A DNA stretch of 64,000 nucleotides from positions 1-64,000 of the forward strand of contig NZ_JAPZQK010000010.1 of assembly GCF_027530345.1 (NCBI RefSeq), read 5' to 3'. The stretch comes from Silanimonas sp. (GTDB taxonomy: Bacteria; Pseudomonadota; Gammaproteobacteria; Xanthomonadales; Xanthomonadaceae). Below the pieces are notes generated by a model. That model worked only from the letters and a program-made list of their open reading frames with translations. It was not told the DNA's origin and ran no database searches. Positions 35,739-45,934 of this stretch are shown here, one piece after another (the stretch's first letter is position 1; every line of letters starts with the position of its first letter). The position numbers and the translations under genes were made by a program.

Positions 35739-36845
35739 TCAGAGGTCCAGGAATTCGAGGCCGGCGATGGCGCGGATGCCAAGGCCGGGAGTATCGCCGA
35801 CGGTGATGCGCGGGCCTTCGAAACGGACATTGCCGTCCACGGGGTCGAAGCGCGCGAGGCCGGGGCTGTCGAGGTCGATCAGTCGAACGAGGGCGGCGTT
35901 CGCGACGGCGAAGTGGGCCGCGGCGGCAGCGCCGATGGGGCTTTCCAGCATGCAGCCCACCATGCAGGGCAGGCCGGCTTCGCGCGCGACCTCGGCCACG
36001 CGGGCCGCCCCAGCCAGGCCGCCGCTCTTCATCAGCTTGAGATTGATGAGGTCACACGCGCCGGCGGAAATCGCGCGTTGGGCGTCGCGGGCGTTGAACA
36101 CCGATTCGTCGGCCAGCAGCGGCGTGGTGATGGCGGCGCGGAGGGTGGCCAGGCCCTCGAGGTCGTCGGCGGGCAACGGTTGTTCGAGCAGTTGGAGGTC
36201 GAGCCCGCGCGATTCCAGCGCCTGCATCACGGCGATCGCGTGCGGCAGCGTCCAGCCCTGGTTGGCGTCGAGTCGCAGCCGCGCGCGGCCCGCCACCGCG
36301 TCGTGCAGGACCGCGATGGTCTCGACGTCGGACTCGGGATGCTTGCCGACCTTGATCTTCAGCGCGCGATAGCCGGCCTCGATCGCGACGTGCGCATCAG
36401 CGAGCATGGTCGCGGCGTCGTTCGCGCTGATGGTGAGGTCGGTGGCCAGCGTCGCCGTGCCCTCGAGGCGGCTGCCGAGGAAGCGATGCAAGGGCAGACC
36501 CGCCGCCTGTGCGGCGAGATCGTGCAGGGCGATGTCGATGGCCGCTTTGGCGCTGGAGTTCCCGGCCATGGCCCGCTGCACGCGATCGAGCAGCGCGGGC
36601 AATGCGGCGACGTCGCCGTCGCGCAGCGCGGGCAGCAGGTGCTGGCGCCACGCGGCTTCGATGGAGGCGTGGGTCTCGCCGGTGATCATTGCCGTGGCCG
36701 CCGCGCTGCCGTGGCCCACGTGGCCGGTGTCGGTGTCGAGCAGCAGCACGCGGTCGTCGATGTGGTCGACCTCGCGCAGCGCCGTGCGGAACGGCACCTT
36801 CAACGGCACGCGGAGCCGGGCGATGCGCCAGCCGGTGATCCTCAT
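35739..36845 (-). CDS. L-Ala-D/L-Glu (dipeptide) epimerase, enolase superfamily
   Basis: The 368-residue protein is a muconate-lactonizing-type enolase-superfamily enzyme. The catalytic KxK is in LKIKVGKHP, metal ligands are in RLDANQGW, LEQPLPADD and LLADESVF, and the second catalytic lysine is in NLKLMKSGG. Residues LESPIG near the end fit dipeptide epimerases such as YcjG/YkfB, which invert D-Glu in L-Ala-D-Glu released from peptidoglycan so it can be cleaved. Gene context (NlpC/P60 peptidase, DUF819 permease, L,D-transpeptidase-like) supports this. It overlaps the NlpC gene by four bases. Confidence 0.9.
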   Translation of the reverse strand: MRITGWRIARLRVPLKVPFRTALREVDHIDDRVLLLDTDTGHVGHGSAAATAMITGETHASIEAAWRQHLLPALRDGDVAALPALLDRVQRAMAGNSSAKAAIDIALHDLAAQAAGLPLHRFLGSRLEGTATLATDLTISANDAATMLADAHVAIEAGYRALKIKVGKHPESDVETIAVLHDAVAGRARLRLDANQGWTLPHAIAVMQALESRGLDLQLLEQPLPADDLEGLATLRAAITTPLLADESVFNARDAQRAISAGACDLINLKLMKSGGLAGAARVAEVAREAGLPCMVGCMLESPIGAAAAAHFAVANAALVRLIDLDSPGLARFDPVDGNVRFEGPRITVGDTPGLGIRAIAGLEFLDL

Positions 36846-38317
36846 GGCGCGTTGTCCGCGGGCAGCACGCGCACCAGCGTGGTGGCTGCATCGAGGTAAT
36901 CGGTGGCCGCGTCGACGTGCAGCGGCAGCAGCGGCGTCAGCACCACGCCGTTCGCGCGCCATTCCACCAGCTCGCCGCCGGCCTCGCGGACGCGCAGCTT
37001 GTGCACGTCGTGGATGACCCACGGGCCGCGCTCGTCATGGCCCACCACCATCACCACGTGCCCGGGCAGGTAGAGCAGGTCACCCGGCGCCAGCGCGGCT
37101 GCCGCATCGAGGCGTGCCGCGCGGTCGAGGCCGACGAGCGATTGCCGCGCGAACGCGGGGCTGCGCGCCTGGTCGCCGGTGTTGCGCGGCAGGACGAGGC
37201 CCACGCTGCGATAGACCTCGCTGACGAAGCCCGAGCAGTCGCGGGCGCCGTTCGCGTGGCCCCAGCCGTAACGCTCGCCGAGGAAACGGAACGCCTGTCG
37301 CAGCACATTGGCCCGCGACGCCGCCAACGGGCCGTCCTGGCTGGCTTCGCCGCGGGGCAGCAGGGCGGTCGTGAGCACCAGTGCGCCGGACGCATCGCGC
37401 GTGGGCACTTCGACGACGTGGGACGCGAGCGCGCTTTGGCCGTTCACCGCCTCCGTCACCGTCCAGTCGCGACGTTCGGGAAGGGCCACGCCCATGTCGA
37501 GTGCCAGGCCGGAAACGGCGGGGGCGTCGGGGGTCGTTGCCAACCGAGCCACCGGCTCCAAGATCACGCGGCTCGCGCGCGCGGCGAAGCCGAGGGCGGT
37601 GTCCCGGTCGGTGTGGGCCAGCGCGTCCTCTTCGATCCAGCCCGCATAGGTGGCCCCGACCACGAACCGCCAGCGGCCGTCGGCGCTGGCATGCAGCACC
37701 GCGACGGGTGTGCCCGGGAAAAAGGCCGATTCCTGGAAGCGGTCGAGGTCCGTCTCGCCCGGCGCGCTGAAGACGCGCTCGTGCGTGGGGAAGGTGCGCA
37801 GTGCCGCGCGCCGCGTCACCAGCGCCCAACCCAAGGCGCGTTCGCCTCTGGCGGCGTCGAGCGCTTCAAGATCCAGCGCGTCCGACCAGCGTTGGCGGTC
37901 CGCCTCGCCGAGCAGACGACCGTCCTCGCCATAGCGCAGGGCCGTCGGCGGGGTCGACAGCGCGAGCACGCGTGCACGGATCGCGGCGGTGGTCATCACC
38001 TCCGGCAAGGCCGCGAGCCGCGTCACCGACGGGTCGCTGTCGAGCAGCCGGTCGTTCTGCGCGGCCAGGGCCTTCGCTTCCATCGCCACGCGCTCGGCGC
38101 CGGGCCAGCGCGCGATCCAGTGCGCGGCCTCGTAGGCCGCGTCGGCCGGGCGAAGCCGCTCGGGCCCCTGCGCTGCGTTGCCCAAGGCGGCGACGGTGTG
38201 GTCGGCGGCGGGCCGCTCCCGCGCGCTGGCCGGTAGCGCCGCCAAGGCGACGAACGCGAGCAGTGCGACGCCACGCGCGGTATCGAGGATCGTCCTATCC
38301 GCCATCGTGGCCCTCAT
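36842..38317 (-). CDS. NlpC/P60 murein endopeptidase with SH3-like N-terminal region
   Basis: The 491-residue protein has a signal peptide (GVALLAFVALAALPASARE), a middle region with bacterial-SH3-like strands (for example VAVLHASADGRWRFVVGATYAGWI) and a C-terminal NlpC/P60 domain. Catalytic Cys361 is in GARDCSGFVSEVYRS, and a histidine lies in LYLPGHVVMVVGHD. These enzymes usually cut between D-Glu and mDAP in stem peptides, releasing L-Ala-D-Glu, the substrate of the epimerase encoded immediately downstream. ATG 38317 forms an ATGA overlap with the permease stop; ATG 38305 is an alternative start. Confidence 0.85.
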   Translation of the reverse strand: MRATMADRTILDTARGVALLAFVALAALPASARERPAADHTVAALGNAAQGPERLRPADAAYEAAHWIARWPGAERVAMEAKALAAQNDRLLDSDPSVTRLAALPEVMTTAAIRARVLALSTPPTALRYGEDGRLLGEADRQRWSDALDLEALDAARGERALGWALVTRRAALRTFPTHERVFSAPGETDLDRFQESAFFPGTPVAVLHASADGRWRFVVGATYAGWIEEDALAHTDRDTALGFAARASRVILEPVARLATTPDAPAVSGLALDMGVALPERRDWTVTEAVNGQSALASHVVEVPTRDASGALVLTTALLPRGEASQDGPLAASRANVLRQAFRFLGERYGWGHANGARDCSGFVSEVYRSVGLVLPRNTGDQARSPAFARQSLVGLDRAARLDAAAALAPGDLLYLPGHVVMVVGHDERGPWVIHDVHKLRVREAGGELVEWRANGVVLTPLLPLHVDAATDYLDAATTLVRVLPADNAP

Positions 38318-39477
38318 CCGCCGTTCGCTCCCATCAGCCCGGGCAGTACCGCCGCGAGGGCCAGCCCGACGCCGGTGCCGAGCAGGTAGCCGAGCAGGGC
38401 CAGCAGGATGCCCAGGGGCGCGAGCGCCTTCGCGTGCATCGCTGCAAGCAAGGGCGCGCTGGCGACGCCGCCGATGTTGGCGAGCGAGGCGACGCCGACG
38501 AGGGCGAGATCGAGCTTGAACAGGCGCGCGGCCCCGGCCATCAGCGCGGCGTGCACCGCCAGCACGATGAAGCCGGCGAGGATGAACCACGGCGCGGCCG
38601 CCAATCCCTCGAAGCTCCCCTGCGAGGCGAGCGTCACCACCACGATCGCCAGCAGCGCGCTGCCGCAGCCTTCGGCGCCGGGCAGGCGACGCAGCGGGGT
38701 CAACGCGGCCAACACACCGGCCACGCTCACCAGCAACAGCGTCCAAGAGGTGGCATTGAGCACGCCGTCCTGTGGCATCACCGCCGCGAGCTCGCGCGCC
38801 AGCAGCCCCGCCGAGAGGCCGACGCCCAGCCACAGCAGGGCATGGCCGGGCGTGGACGGTGCCTCCGGTTCCGGGGCGAAGGCGGCGACGGTCTCGCCGC
38901 TGGCGCGGGCCTTCGCCCAGGCGTTGAAGCGCGGCGCCAGCGGCACGCTGGCGAACAGCAGCAGCACCCAGACGCTGTAGCAGAGCGCGTCGGTCAGCAG
39001 GGCGAAGCCGAGCATTTCGGGCGACGTGCCGATGGCCTGGCTGACGGCGACGAGATTCGCCGTTCCGCCCACCCAACTGCCCGCCACCGCGGCGAGCGGC
39101 TTCCAAGCGTCGGCGGGCAGCAGGCCGCCCAGCAGCCAGGCCGCGATGAGGAAACCGAGGGTGATGGAGGCCGTCGCGCAGGCGAACGCGAGGAGCACGC
39201 GCGGCCCCAGCGCGAGGATGGCGCGCAGGTCGCAGCGCACCAGCAGCAGGAAGATGAGGGCCGGCAGGGCCAGCGCCATGACCTGCGAGCGCGCGGCGTC
39301 CACTGCCGGACCATCGCTCCAGGCCCCGGTCACCGCGAGTGCGGTCGCCGCGAGGTAGGCCAGCACGATCGGCGGCAGCACCTCGAACAGGCGAAGGGGC
39401 CAGCGGCTGGCGAGCACCGGGAAGAGGCCGGCGAGGAGGAGCAGGGCCGCAAGGAAGGCGGCGGGAGAGTCCGTCAT
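38314..39477 (-). CDS. DUF819 family membrane protein
   Basis: The 387-residue protein has about ten to eleven hydrophobic helices and matches DUF819 (YjcL-like): SWVGGTANLVAVSQAIGTS is the typical central motif, with NIGGVASAPLLAAMHAK near the C-terminus. The family has a sodium/solute-transporter look but no firm biochemistry. As first gene of the operon ahead of NlpC/P60 peptidase and dipeptide epimerase, it is a good candidate for a murein-dipeptide or amino-acid transporter; similar neighbourhoods are known in Bacteroidetes. The ATG at 39477 is preceded by a purine-rich stretch. Its start is about 160 bases from the divergent S9 peptidase gene. Confidence 0.8.
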   Translation of the reverse strand: MTDSPAAFLAALLLLAGLFPVLASRWPLRLFEVLPPIVLAYLAATALAVTGAWSDGPAVDAARSQVMALALPALIFLLLVRCDLRAILALGPRVLLAFACATASITLGFLIAAWLLGGLLPADAWKPLAAVAGSWVGGTANLVAVSQAIGTSPEMLGFALLTDALCYSVWVLLLFASVPLAPRFNAWAKARASGETVAAFAPEPEAPSTPGHALLWLGVGLSAGLLARELAAVMPQDGVLNATSWTLLLVSVAGVLAALTPLRRLPGAEGCGSALLAIVVVTLASQGSFEGLAAAPWFILAGFIVLAVHAALMAGAARLFKLDLALVGVASLANIGGVASAPLLAAMHAKALAPLGILLALLGYLLGTGVGLALAAVLPGLMGANGG

Positions 39478-39634
39478 GGGCCGATCATAAAGAGGGCGCC
39501 GGCCAATCCGGCACGGCCGCGTCGGCTGGCGATCAGGGGCGTCTCGGCGGCGTGAGGACGGCAGCGGGACCCTCTTGCACCGGCCCGGCGACGCCCCGCA
39601 TGGTGGCCGCCCGATCCACCACGAGCCTGTCGCC

Positions 39635-41725
39635 ATGCTGCTTCGCCACATCCTCGCCCTCTCGCTGCTCGCCGCCCTGCCGGCCGCCGCGCAATCGCCG
39701 GCGAGCGCCGACGTCCCCGCCACGGCCGCCACGCCCGGCAAACAGCCCTTCACCGTCGAACGCAGCTGGCAGATCCAGCGCCTCGGCAACCCGGTCGTCT
39801 CGCCGGACGGTTCGCGCATCGTCGCGCCGGTCACGCGCTTCGAGATGAAGGAGGACAAGGCCTACACCGACCTGTGGATCTGGAACGCCGACGGCAGCGG
39901 CGAGCGCGCCTTCACCACGCACGTGGGCAACGAGGGCTCGCCGGCCTTCAGTCCGGACGGGCGCTTCATCGCCTTCACCGCACAGCGCGAGGACGACAAG
40001 GCGCCGCAGCTCTATGTGATGCCGGTCGACGGCGGCGAAGCCCGCCGCCTCACCACGCTGGCCACCGGCGTGCAGAGCCCGAAGTGGTTCGCCGACGGCC
40101 GCCGCCTCGCCTTCGTCTCGCGCGTCTTCGCCGATTTGCCGCTGGCTGAGCAGGGCAAGCGGATCGACGAGCGTGCCGCCAGCAAGATGACCGGCCAGGT
40201 CTGGGACGGCGGCCCGGTCACCGCCTGGGACCGCTACATGGACGAGCGCCAGTTCCACGTCTTCGCCGTCGATGTCGGCGGTGGCGCCCCGCAGGCGTTG
40301 ACGCTGGGCACCGGCCTCGAGCTGCCGCGCGCAGCGGTGCAGGGCACCGACGGGCTGTTCGCGATCTCGCCGGACGGCGCCGAGCTGGCTTTCGTCGCCG
40401 ATTCGAACCCGGCCCGCGAGGACGCCAACAACGACGTGTTCACCGTGGCCGTGCCGGCCGCGGGGGCTGTGGCCGCCAAGCCGGTGAACCTGACGCCGGA
40501 GAACCCGGCCAACGACGGCACCCCGCTGTACAGCCCGGACGGCCGCACGCTCAGCTTCGTCCAGCAGCGCATCGAGGGCTTCTACGCCGACAAGGGCCGC
40601 CTGATGCTGCGCGACCGCCGCAGCGGTGACACCCGCGAGATGTACGCCGAGTGGGACCGCACGGTCGGTGAGTACCTTTGGGCGCCCGACAGCCGCCGCC
40701 TCTACGGTGCGGTCGATGACGCCGGCACCGTGCGTGCCTACGAGTTCCCGCTCTCCGGCGAGCCGCGCGCGATCACCGGTCCTGCCTCGTTCAATGGCCT
40801 CGCGCTGGCGAAGAACGGCCTGATGGTCGGCCTGCGCCAGACCTTCGTCGAGCCGCCGACCCTCGTCCGCATCGATCCGCGCAGCGGCCGCGCCACCAAG
40901 CTCTCGACGATCAACGACGAGCTGCTGGCCAACACCGATTTCGGCACCTACGAGTCGGTGACCTACAAGGGCGCCAATGGCGCCGACATCCAGATGTGGG
41001 TCAACTACCCGCCGGGTTTCGACAAGTCGAAGAAGTACCCGTTCTTCATGCTGATCCACGGCGGCCCGCACAACGCGATCACCGACGGCATGAGCTTCCG
41101 CTGGAACGCGCAGGTGTTCGGCAGCTGGGGCTACGTCACCGCGTGGCCGAACTTCCACGGCAGCTCGGGCTTCGGCCAGGCCTTTACCGATTCGATCAAC
41201 CCGGAATGGGCCGAGCAGCCGTACCAGGACGTGATCAAGGCGGCCGAGTGGTTCGCCGCCCAGCCGTGGATCGACAAGGACCGCATGGTCGCGGGCGGCG
41301 GCAGCTACGGCGGCTACCTCACCAGCGTCATCCTCGGCCGCGAGCATCCGTTCCGCGCCCTCGTCGCGCACGCGGCCGTGTACAACCTGTACACCCAGTA
41401 CGCGGCCGATTTCTCCAGCGAGATGCCGCGCTTCGGCGGCTTCTGGGAGAAGGGCAACGACGAGGTGCTGCGCCGCAATTCGCCGCACTTCGGCGCCGCC
41501 AACTTCGACACCCCGACCCTCGTCGTCCATGGCCAGACCGACCTGCGCGTGCCGGTGAACCATGGCCTCGAGCTCTACCAGACCCTGCTGATGAAGGGCG
41601 TGCCGAGCCGCTACGTGTACTTCCCCAACGAGAACCACTGGATCCTGAAGCCGCAGAACTCGGTGTTCTGGTACCAGCAGGTGCAGCAGTGGTTCGAGGC
41701 GCACAACGCGCCCAAGGCCGACTGA
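39635..41725 (+). CDS. secreted S9-family dipeptidyl peptidase (DPP5-like)
   Basis: The 696-residue protein has a signal peptide (MLLRHILALSLLAALPAAAQ), an N-terminal propeller with several 'SPDGR' blades (for example AFSPDGRFIAFTAQRED), and a C-terminal alpha/beta-hydrolase. The catalytic triad is Ser557 in GGGSYGGYL, Asp636 in HGQTDLRVP and His668 in ENHWIL. DPP5/DPP7-type enzymes cut dipeptides from the N-terminus of peptides in the periplasm. A cognate ribosome-binding site is unclear, but ATG 39635 begins the signal peptide. It is transcribed away from the murein operon; MgtE follows after 49 bases. Confidence 0.92.
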   Translation: MLLRHILALSLLAALPAAAQSPASADVPATAATPGKQPFTVERSWQIQRLGNPVVSPDGSRIVAPVTRFEMKEDKAYTDLWIWNADGSGERAFTTHVGNEGSPAFSPDGRFIAFTAQREDDKAPQLYVMPVDGGEARRLTTLATGVQSPKWFADGRRLAFVSRVFADLPLAEQGKRIDERAASKMTGQVWDGGPVTAWDRYMDERQFHVFAVDVGGGAPQALTLGTGLELPRAAVQGTDGLFAISPDGAELAFVADSNPAREDANNDVFTVAVPAAGAVAAKPVNLTPENPANDGTPLYSPDGRTLSFVQQRIEGFYADKGRLMLRDRRSGDTREMYAEWDRTVGEYLWAPDSRRLYGAVDDAGTVRAYEFPLSGEPRAITGPASFNGLALAKNGLMVGLRQTFVEPPTLVRIDPRSGRATKLSTINDELLANTDFGTYESVTYKGANGADIQMWVNYPPGFDKSKKYPFFMLIHGGPHNAITDGMSFRWNAQVFGSWGYVTAWPNFHGSSGFGQAFTDSINPEWAEQPYQDVIKAAEWFAAQPWIDKDRMVAGGGSYGGYLTSVILGREHPFRALVAHAAVYNLYTQYAADFSSEMPRFGGFWEKGNDEVLRRNSPHFGAANFDTPTLVVHGQTDLRVPVNHGLELYQTLLMKGVPSRYVYFPNENHWILKPQNSVFWYQQVQQWFEAHNAPKAD

Positions 41726-41774
41726 GACTCGGCATCGGTTAGCCTTGTCGCCTTCGACGGCCGGGGAGGGCAGC

Positions 41775-43004
41775 GTGGGCGACAAGGCGAGTGACATCAC
41801 GGCCGATGCGGCTGCGGCAAACGCCGCGGCTCCCGACGTGCAGCACCTCGACACCACGTCGCTTGCTGCACTCCTGAAGCGCGCGTCGCCGGCCCGCGCG
41901 GCGCAATTGCTCGCGGCCATGCCGCCCGCACGGGCGGCCCGCATCCTCGAGGCCCTGCCCGCCGACGTGCGCGCGCCGATCATGGCGGCGGCGCCGGCCG
42001 GCACCGATTGGGCGGATGCGCAGCGCTACCCCGAGGGCAGCGTCGGCCGCCTGTTGGAAGACCCGCCGGCGGTTTTTCCTGCCGGCACGCGCGTCGGTGA
42101 AGCCATTGACCGCCTGCGCGAGGTCGTCAAGACGCGGATGGTCACCTACCTCTTCGTCGTCGATGGCTCGCAGCGCCTGCAGGGCGTCGTCGCCTTCCGC
42201 GAGCTGCTCTATGCCGCGCGGGAGCAGGCGCTCGATGACGTGATGATCCGCCAGCCCTTCGTGCTCTCGCCGTCGGCCACGTTGATCGACGCCATGCGCG
42301 AGGTCGTGCAGCGTCACTACCCGGTGTACCCGGTCTGCGAGGCCGACGGCACGCTGGTCGGGCAGGTGCGCGGGCAGGCGCTGTTCGAACAGCAGGCTTT
42401 CGAGATTTCGGCGCAAGCCGGCGCGATGGTGGGCGTCGAGAAGGAAGAACGCCTCGCCACGCCGTGGGCGCGCAGCTTCCGCTTCCGCCATCCGTGGCTG
42501 TTGCTGAACCTGCTCACCGTGTTCGTGGCGGCGGGCGTGGTGGGCGTCTTCCAGGACACGATCAACGAGATCGTCGTGCTGGCCATGTTTCTCCCCGTGC
42601 TCGCCGGACAAAGCGGCAACCTCGGCGCGCAGTCGCTGGCCGTGGTGGTGCGCAGCATGACGCTGGGCGAACTGCGGGGCGCGTCCATCCCGCGCCTGCT
42701 CGGCAAGGAGGCGTGGCTGGGCCTCCTGAACGGCCTCGGCACCGGCCTGCTCGCGGCGGCGGCGATGGCAGTGATCGCCCGAGAGCGCGCCGACATGCCG
42801 GTGCTGGCCATCACCGTGCTGGTGGCGATGACGGCGAGCTGCGCCCTCTCCGGCGTCGCCGGTGCCGGCGTGCCCCTTCTGCTGAAGCGCCTTGGCGCCG
42901 ATCCGGCGACCGCCTCGGCGATCATCCTCTCGACGATCACCGACGTGTGCAGCATGGGCTTCTTCCTCGGGCTCGCCAGCCTCCTGCTGGTCCTGTACGG
43001 CTGA
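41775..43004 (+). CDS. mgtE: MgtE-type magnesium transporter
   Basis: The 409-residue protein shows a shortened N-terminal helical MgtE domain (LLKRASPARAAQLLAAMPPA), a pair of CBS domains (about residues 90-225, including VTYLFVVDGSQRLQGVV and YPVYPVCEADGTLVGQV) and a C-terminal membrane domain of five helices with GQSGNLGAQSLAVVVR. MgtE dimers import Mg2+ and the CBS pair closes the channel when magnesium is high. GTG 41775 with GGGAGG upstream gives a standard start; an earlier TTG is less likely. A strong terminator follows downstream (43091-43128). Confidence 0.9.
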   Translation: MGDKASDITADAAAANAAAPDVQHLDTTSLAALLKRASPARAAQLLAAMPPARAARILEALPADVRAPIMAAAPAGTDWADAQRYPEGSVGRLLEDPPAVFPAGTRVGEAIDRLREVVKTRMVTYLFVVDGSQRLQGVVAFRELLYAAREQALDDVMIRQPFVLSPSATLIDAMREVVQRHYPVYPVCEADGTLVGQVRGQALFEQQAFEISAQAGAMVGVEKEERLATPWARSFRFRHPWLLLNLLTVFVAAGVVGVFQDTINEIVVLAMFLPVLAGQSGNLGAQSLAVVVRSMTLGELRGASIPRLLGKEAWLGLLNGLGTGLLAAAAMAVIARERADMPVLAITVLVAMTASCALSGVAGAGVPLLLKRLGADPATASAIILSTITDVCSMGFFLGLASLLLVLYG

Positions 43005-43090
43005 ATGTCGGGTGATGTTGCATTGCAGCGTGCAAGCCGTCGCGGCGGCGCCGCAGGATCGAAGCGCTTCCGACGTGGGGGAGGGAGCAC

Positions 43091-43128
43091 GAACCCGCAA
43101 GCGCCTTGGCCTTGCGGGTTCTTTTTTT
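43091..43128 (+). terminator. rho-independent terminator after mgtE
   Basis: GAACCCGCAAG / CTTGCGGGTTC (43091-43101, 43111-43121) with an inner GCC/GGC pair is followed by seven T (43122-43128). It lies 13 bases before the glnE ATG, so it could also attenuate read-through into glnE. Confidence 0.92.
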
Positions 43129-43141
43129 CCGGCGAGGTGCC

Positions 43142-45934
43142 ATGACGTCGCTTGAGGCCACCCTCGATGCCCTCGTCGAGCGGCGGCTCGACGCGCTCGC
43201 CGAAGCCATGCCGCTGGGGGCGGCGACCCGAAACGCGCTGCGTCCGCTGGCCATCGCTTCGGAGTTCGCGCTCGACGTGCTGCGGCGGCAACCGGCCCTG
43301 CTCGCGAACCGCCACGCGATGCCAACGTTCCCTTCGCTCGATGCCGACGCCCCCGAGGGCGCGATGGCCGCGCTGCGGCGCTGGCGGACCGCCGCGTCGA
43401 GCGCGCTGATCGCCCGCGATGTCGATGGCCTCGACGACGTCGACGCCACCCTCGTCGGCAGCACGCGGATCGCCGAGCAGGCCCTGCAGGGGGCGCTGCG
43501 TCAAGCGGAAGCCGAGTTCGCGCCGCGCTTCGGCACGGTGCGCGACAGCGATGGCCGCGCGCAGCGGTTGGTCGTGTTCGCGCTGGGCAAGCTCGGCGGC
43601 GGCGAGCTCAACTTCAGTTCCGACGTCGACCTCGTCTACGCCTACCCGCGCGGTGGCAGCAGCGACGGCGCGCGGTCGCTCGACGCCGAGCCCTACTTCG
43701 TCCGTCTCGGCCAGCGCCTCGCGCAGCTGTTGAACGAGCCGACCGTCGACGGCTTCTGCCATCGCGTCGACCTCCGCCTCCGCCCGTTCGGCGACAGCGG
43801 CCGCCTCGCGTTGAGCTTCGACGCGATGGAGGCCTACTTCCAGCGCGAGGGCCGCGATTGGGAGCGCTACGCCTGGCTGAAGGCGCGCCCGGTGGCCGGC
43901 GATCTCGCGGCTGGCGACGGGCTCATCGAGGCGCTGCGGCCCTTCGTCTACCGGCGCTACCTCGACTTCACCGCGTTGGATTCGCTGCGCGAGATGAAGG
44001 CGATGATCGAAGCGGAAGTCGCGCGCAAGGACATGGCCGACGACCTCAAGCGCGGCCCCGGCGGCATCCGCGAGGTGGAGTTCCTCGTGCAGGCCATCCA
44101 GCTCATCCGCGGCGGCCGCGAAGCGGCGCTGCGCCGCCGCGGCCTGCTGCCCGCGCTCTCCGCGCTTGCCGCCGCGGGCCACCTGCCGCAAGCCACGGCG
44201 CAGCGCCTCGCCGAGGCCTACCGTTTCCTGCGTCGCGTCGAGAACCGCGTGCAGATGCTGCGCGACGCGCAGGAGTACGCGCTGCCTTCCGACCCGCTCG
44301 ATCGCCTCCGCGTGGCGCGCGGTTTGGGGCATGCCGATGCGGCGGCGCTGGAGGCCGCACTGCGTTCGCATCGCGACGTGGTGGCGGCCGAGTTCGCCGC
44401 GGTGCTCGGCAGCCGCGAAGCGCACACGCGGGCTACGGCCTCGTCGGATGCCCGCACCGCCGCCTTGGCCGCTTACTGGCAAGCGTTGCCCGAAGGCGGC
44501 GCCGTGGCCACGCTGGCCGAGGCGGGTTTCGTCGACGCCGAAGCCGCCGATGACGCGCTTCGCCGCCTCTCGGGCTCGGCCCTTCGGCGCAGCCTGTCGG
44601 CACGCGCGGCCGGGTGGTTCGACCGCATCGTCCCGATCCTCGCCGCGCAGGCCGCCGCCAGCGATGCGCCCGACGCCAGCCTCGCGCGTGGCATCGCGCT
44701 GATCACCGCCATTGGCCGCCGCAGCAGCTATTTCGCCCTGCTGGCCGAGCAGCCTGCGGCCCTCGAACGCCTCGCCCAGGTCTGCGCCGGCAGCGCGCTG
44801 CTGGCCGAGCGCCTCACGGAGCATCCGCTGCTGCTCGATGAACTGCTCGACGTTCGCGCCGCCGGCCCGCTCCCCGACGCCGCGACCATCGCGCAGGAGA
44901 TCGCCGGACTGGTGCCCGCGCACGACGATGCGGAGGCGGCGTTGATCGCCTTGAACGAGCGGCGGCACAGCCTCGCGTTCCGCATCGGGATGGCGTGGCG
45001 CGCGGGCCGCATCGACGCCGTGGCGGCGACGCGCCGTCTGGCCGCGGTGGCGGAAGCCGTGGTCGTGGCGGCACTGGCCCTCGCCACACGCGAAGTGCAG
45101 CGCGCGCACGGTCGCGTCGCCGAGGGCGGATTCGCCGTGCTCGGCTACGGCAGCATCGGTGCGGAGGAGCTCGGCTTCGCCTCCGACCTCGACCTCGTCT
45201 TCGTGCATGGCGCCGACCCCAATGCCGTGTCGGACGGCGCGCGCCCGCTGGATGCCGGCCGCTACTACCTGCGCATCGCGCAGAAGCTCGTCGCGATCCT
45301 TGATACGCCCACTGCTGCCGGCAGGCTCTACGAAGTGGATGTGCGGCTTCGCCCCGATGGCGCAAAGGGGCTGCTGGTCGTGAACTTCGAAAGCTTTGCC
45401 GGCTACCAGCGCGAGCGCGCCTGGACCTGGGAGCACCAGGCCCTCGTGCGCATGCGCCCGCTGGCCGGTGACGCCCCGCTGCTCGCCCGCCTCGACACGC
45501 TTCGCGACGAGATCCTGGCCCGGCCGCGCGATCCGCAGGCGCTGGCGAAGGACATCGCCGACATGCGTGAGCGCATGCGTCGCGAACTCGACCGCAGCGA
45601 TGCCGCGCACTTCGACCTGAAGCAGGGCGCCGGCGGCCTCGTCGACCTCGAATTCGCCCTGCAGCACGCGGTGCTGCGGCATGCCGGCGTCCATCCGGCA
45701 CTGATTCGACCGCGGCACAGCGCGGCGCTGGCGACGACGCTCGCGCAGGAAGGCGTGATCGACGCGGCGACCGCCCGTGTGTTCGTCGAGTCGCACGCCG
45801 CGCTGGTGGGGTTGTCGCTGGGCTGCACGCTGGATCGCCGGCCGCGCCGCGTGCCGGACGCGACGGCTCAGGGCACGGCGTCGGCGCTGCGCGCGGCCTT
45901 GTCGGCGATGCCGCTGTCGTCGTCCACCGGCTGA
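43142..45934 (+). CDS. glnE: bifunctional glutamine-synthetase adenylyltransferase/deadenylase GlnE
   Basis: The 930-residue protein has the two nucleotidyltransferase halves of GlnE. In the N-terminal half [20 protein letters not shown] is the adenylyl-removase active site. In the C-terminal half [22 protein letters not shown] is the adenylyltransferase site. ATG 43142 gives family length. GlnE modifies glutamine synthetase according to nitrogen state and is controlled by PII. Its stop lies 67 bases inside the convergent ELM1-family gene. Nothing truncated is seen. Confidence 0.96.
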   Translation: MTSLEATLDALVERRLDALAEAMPLGAATRNALRPLAIASEFALDVLRRQPALLANRHAMPTFPSLDADAPEGAMAALRRWRTAASSALIARDVDGLDDVDATLVGSTRIAEQALQGALRQAEAEFAPRFGTVRDSDGRAQRLVVFALGKLGGGELNFSSDVDLVYAYPRGGSSDGARSLDAEPYFVRLGQRLAQLLNEPTVDGFCHRVDLRLRPFGDSGRLALSFDAMEAYFQREGRDWERYAWLKARPVAGDLAAGDGLIEALRPFVYRRYLDFTALDSLREMKAMIEAEVARKDMADDLKRGPGGIREVEFLVQAIQLIRGGREAALRRRGLLPALSALAAAGHLPQATAQRLAEAYRFLRRVENRVQMLRDAQEYALPSDPLDRLRVARGLGHADAAALEAALRSHRDVVAAEFAAVLGSREAHTRATASSDARTAALAAYWQALPEGGAVATLAEAGFVDAEAADDALRRLSGSALRRSLSARAAGWFDRIVPILAAQAAASDAPDASLARGIALITAIGRRSSYFALLAEQPAALERLAQVCAGSALLAERLTEHPLLLDELLDVRAAGPLPDAATIAQEIAGLVPAHDDAEAALIALNERRHSLAFRIGMAWRAGRIDAVAATRRLAAVAEAVVVAALALATREVQRAHGRVAEGGFAVLGYGSIGAEELGFASDLDLVFVHGADPNAVSDGARPLDAGRYYLRIAQKLVAILDTPTAAGRLYEVDVRLRPDGAKGLLVVNFESFAGYQRERAWTWEHQALVRMRPLAGDAPLLARLDTLRDEILARPRDPQALAKDIADMRERMRRELDRSDAAHFDLKQGAGGLVDLEFALQHAVLRHAGVHPALIRPRHSAALATTLAQEGVIDAATARVFVESHAALVGLSLGCTLDRRPRRVPDATAQGTASALRAALSAMPLSSSTG

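Noticed and set aside
41745..41774. TTG start at 41745 for mgtE
   Set aside because: GTG 41775 has a ribosome-binding site at the right distance; the extra ten residues are unlike the family.
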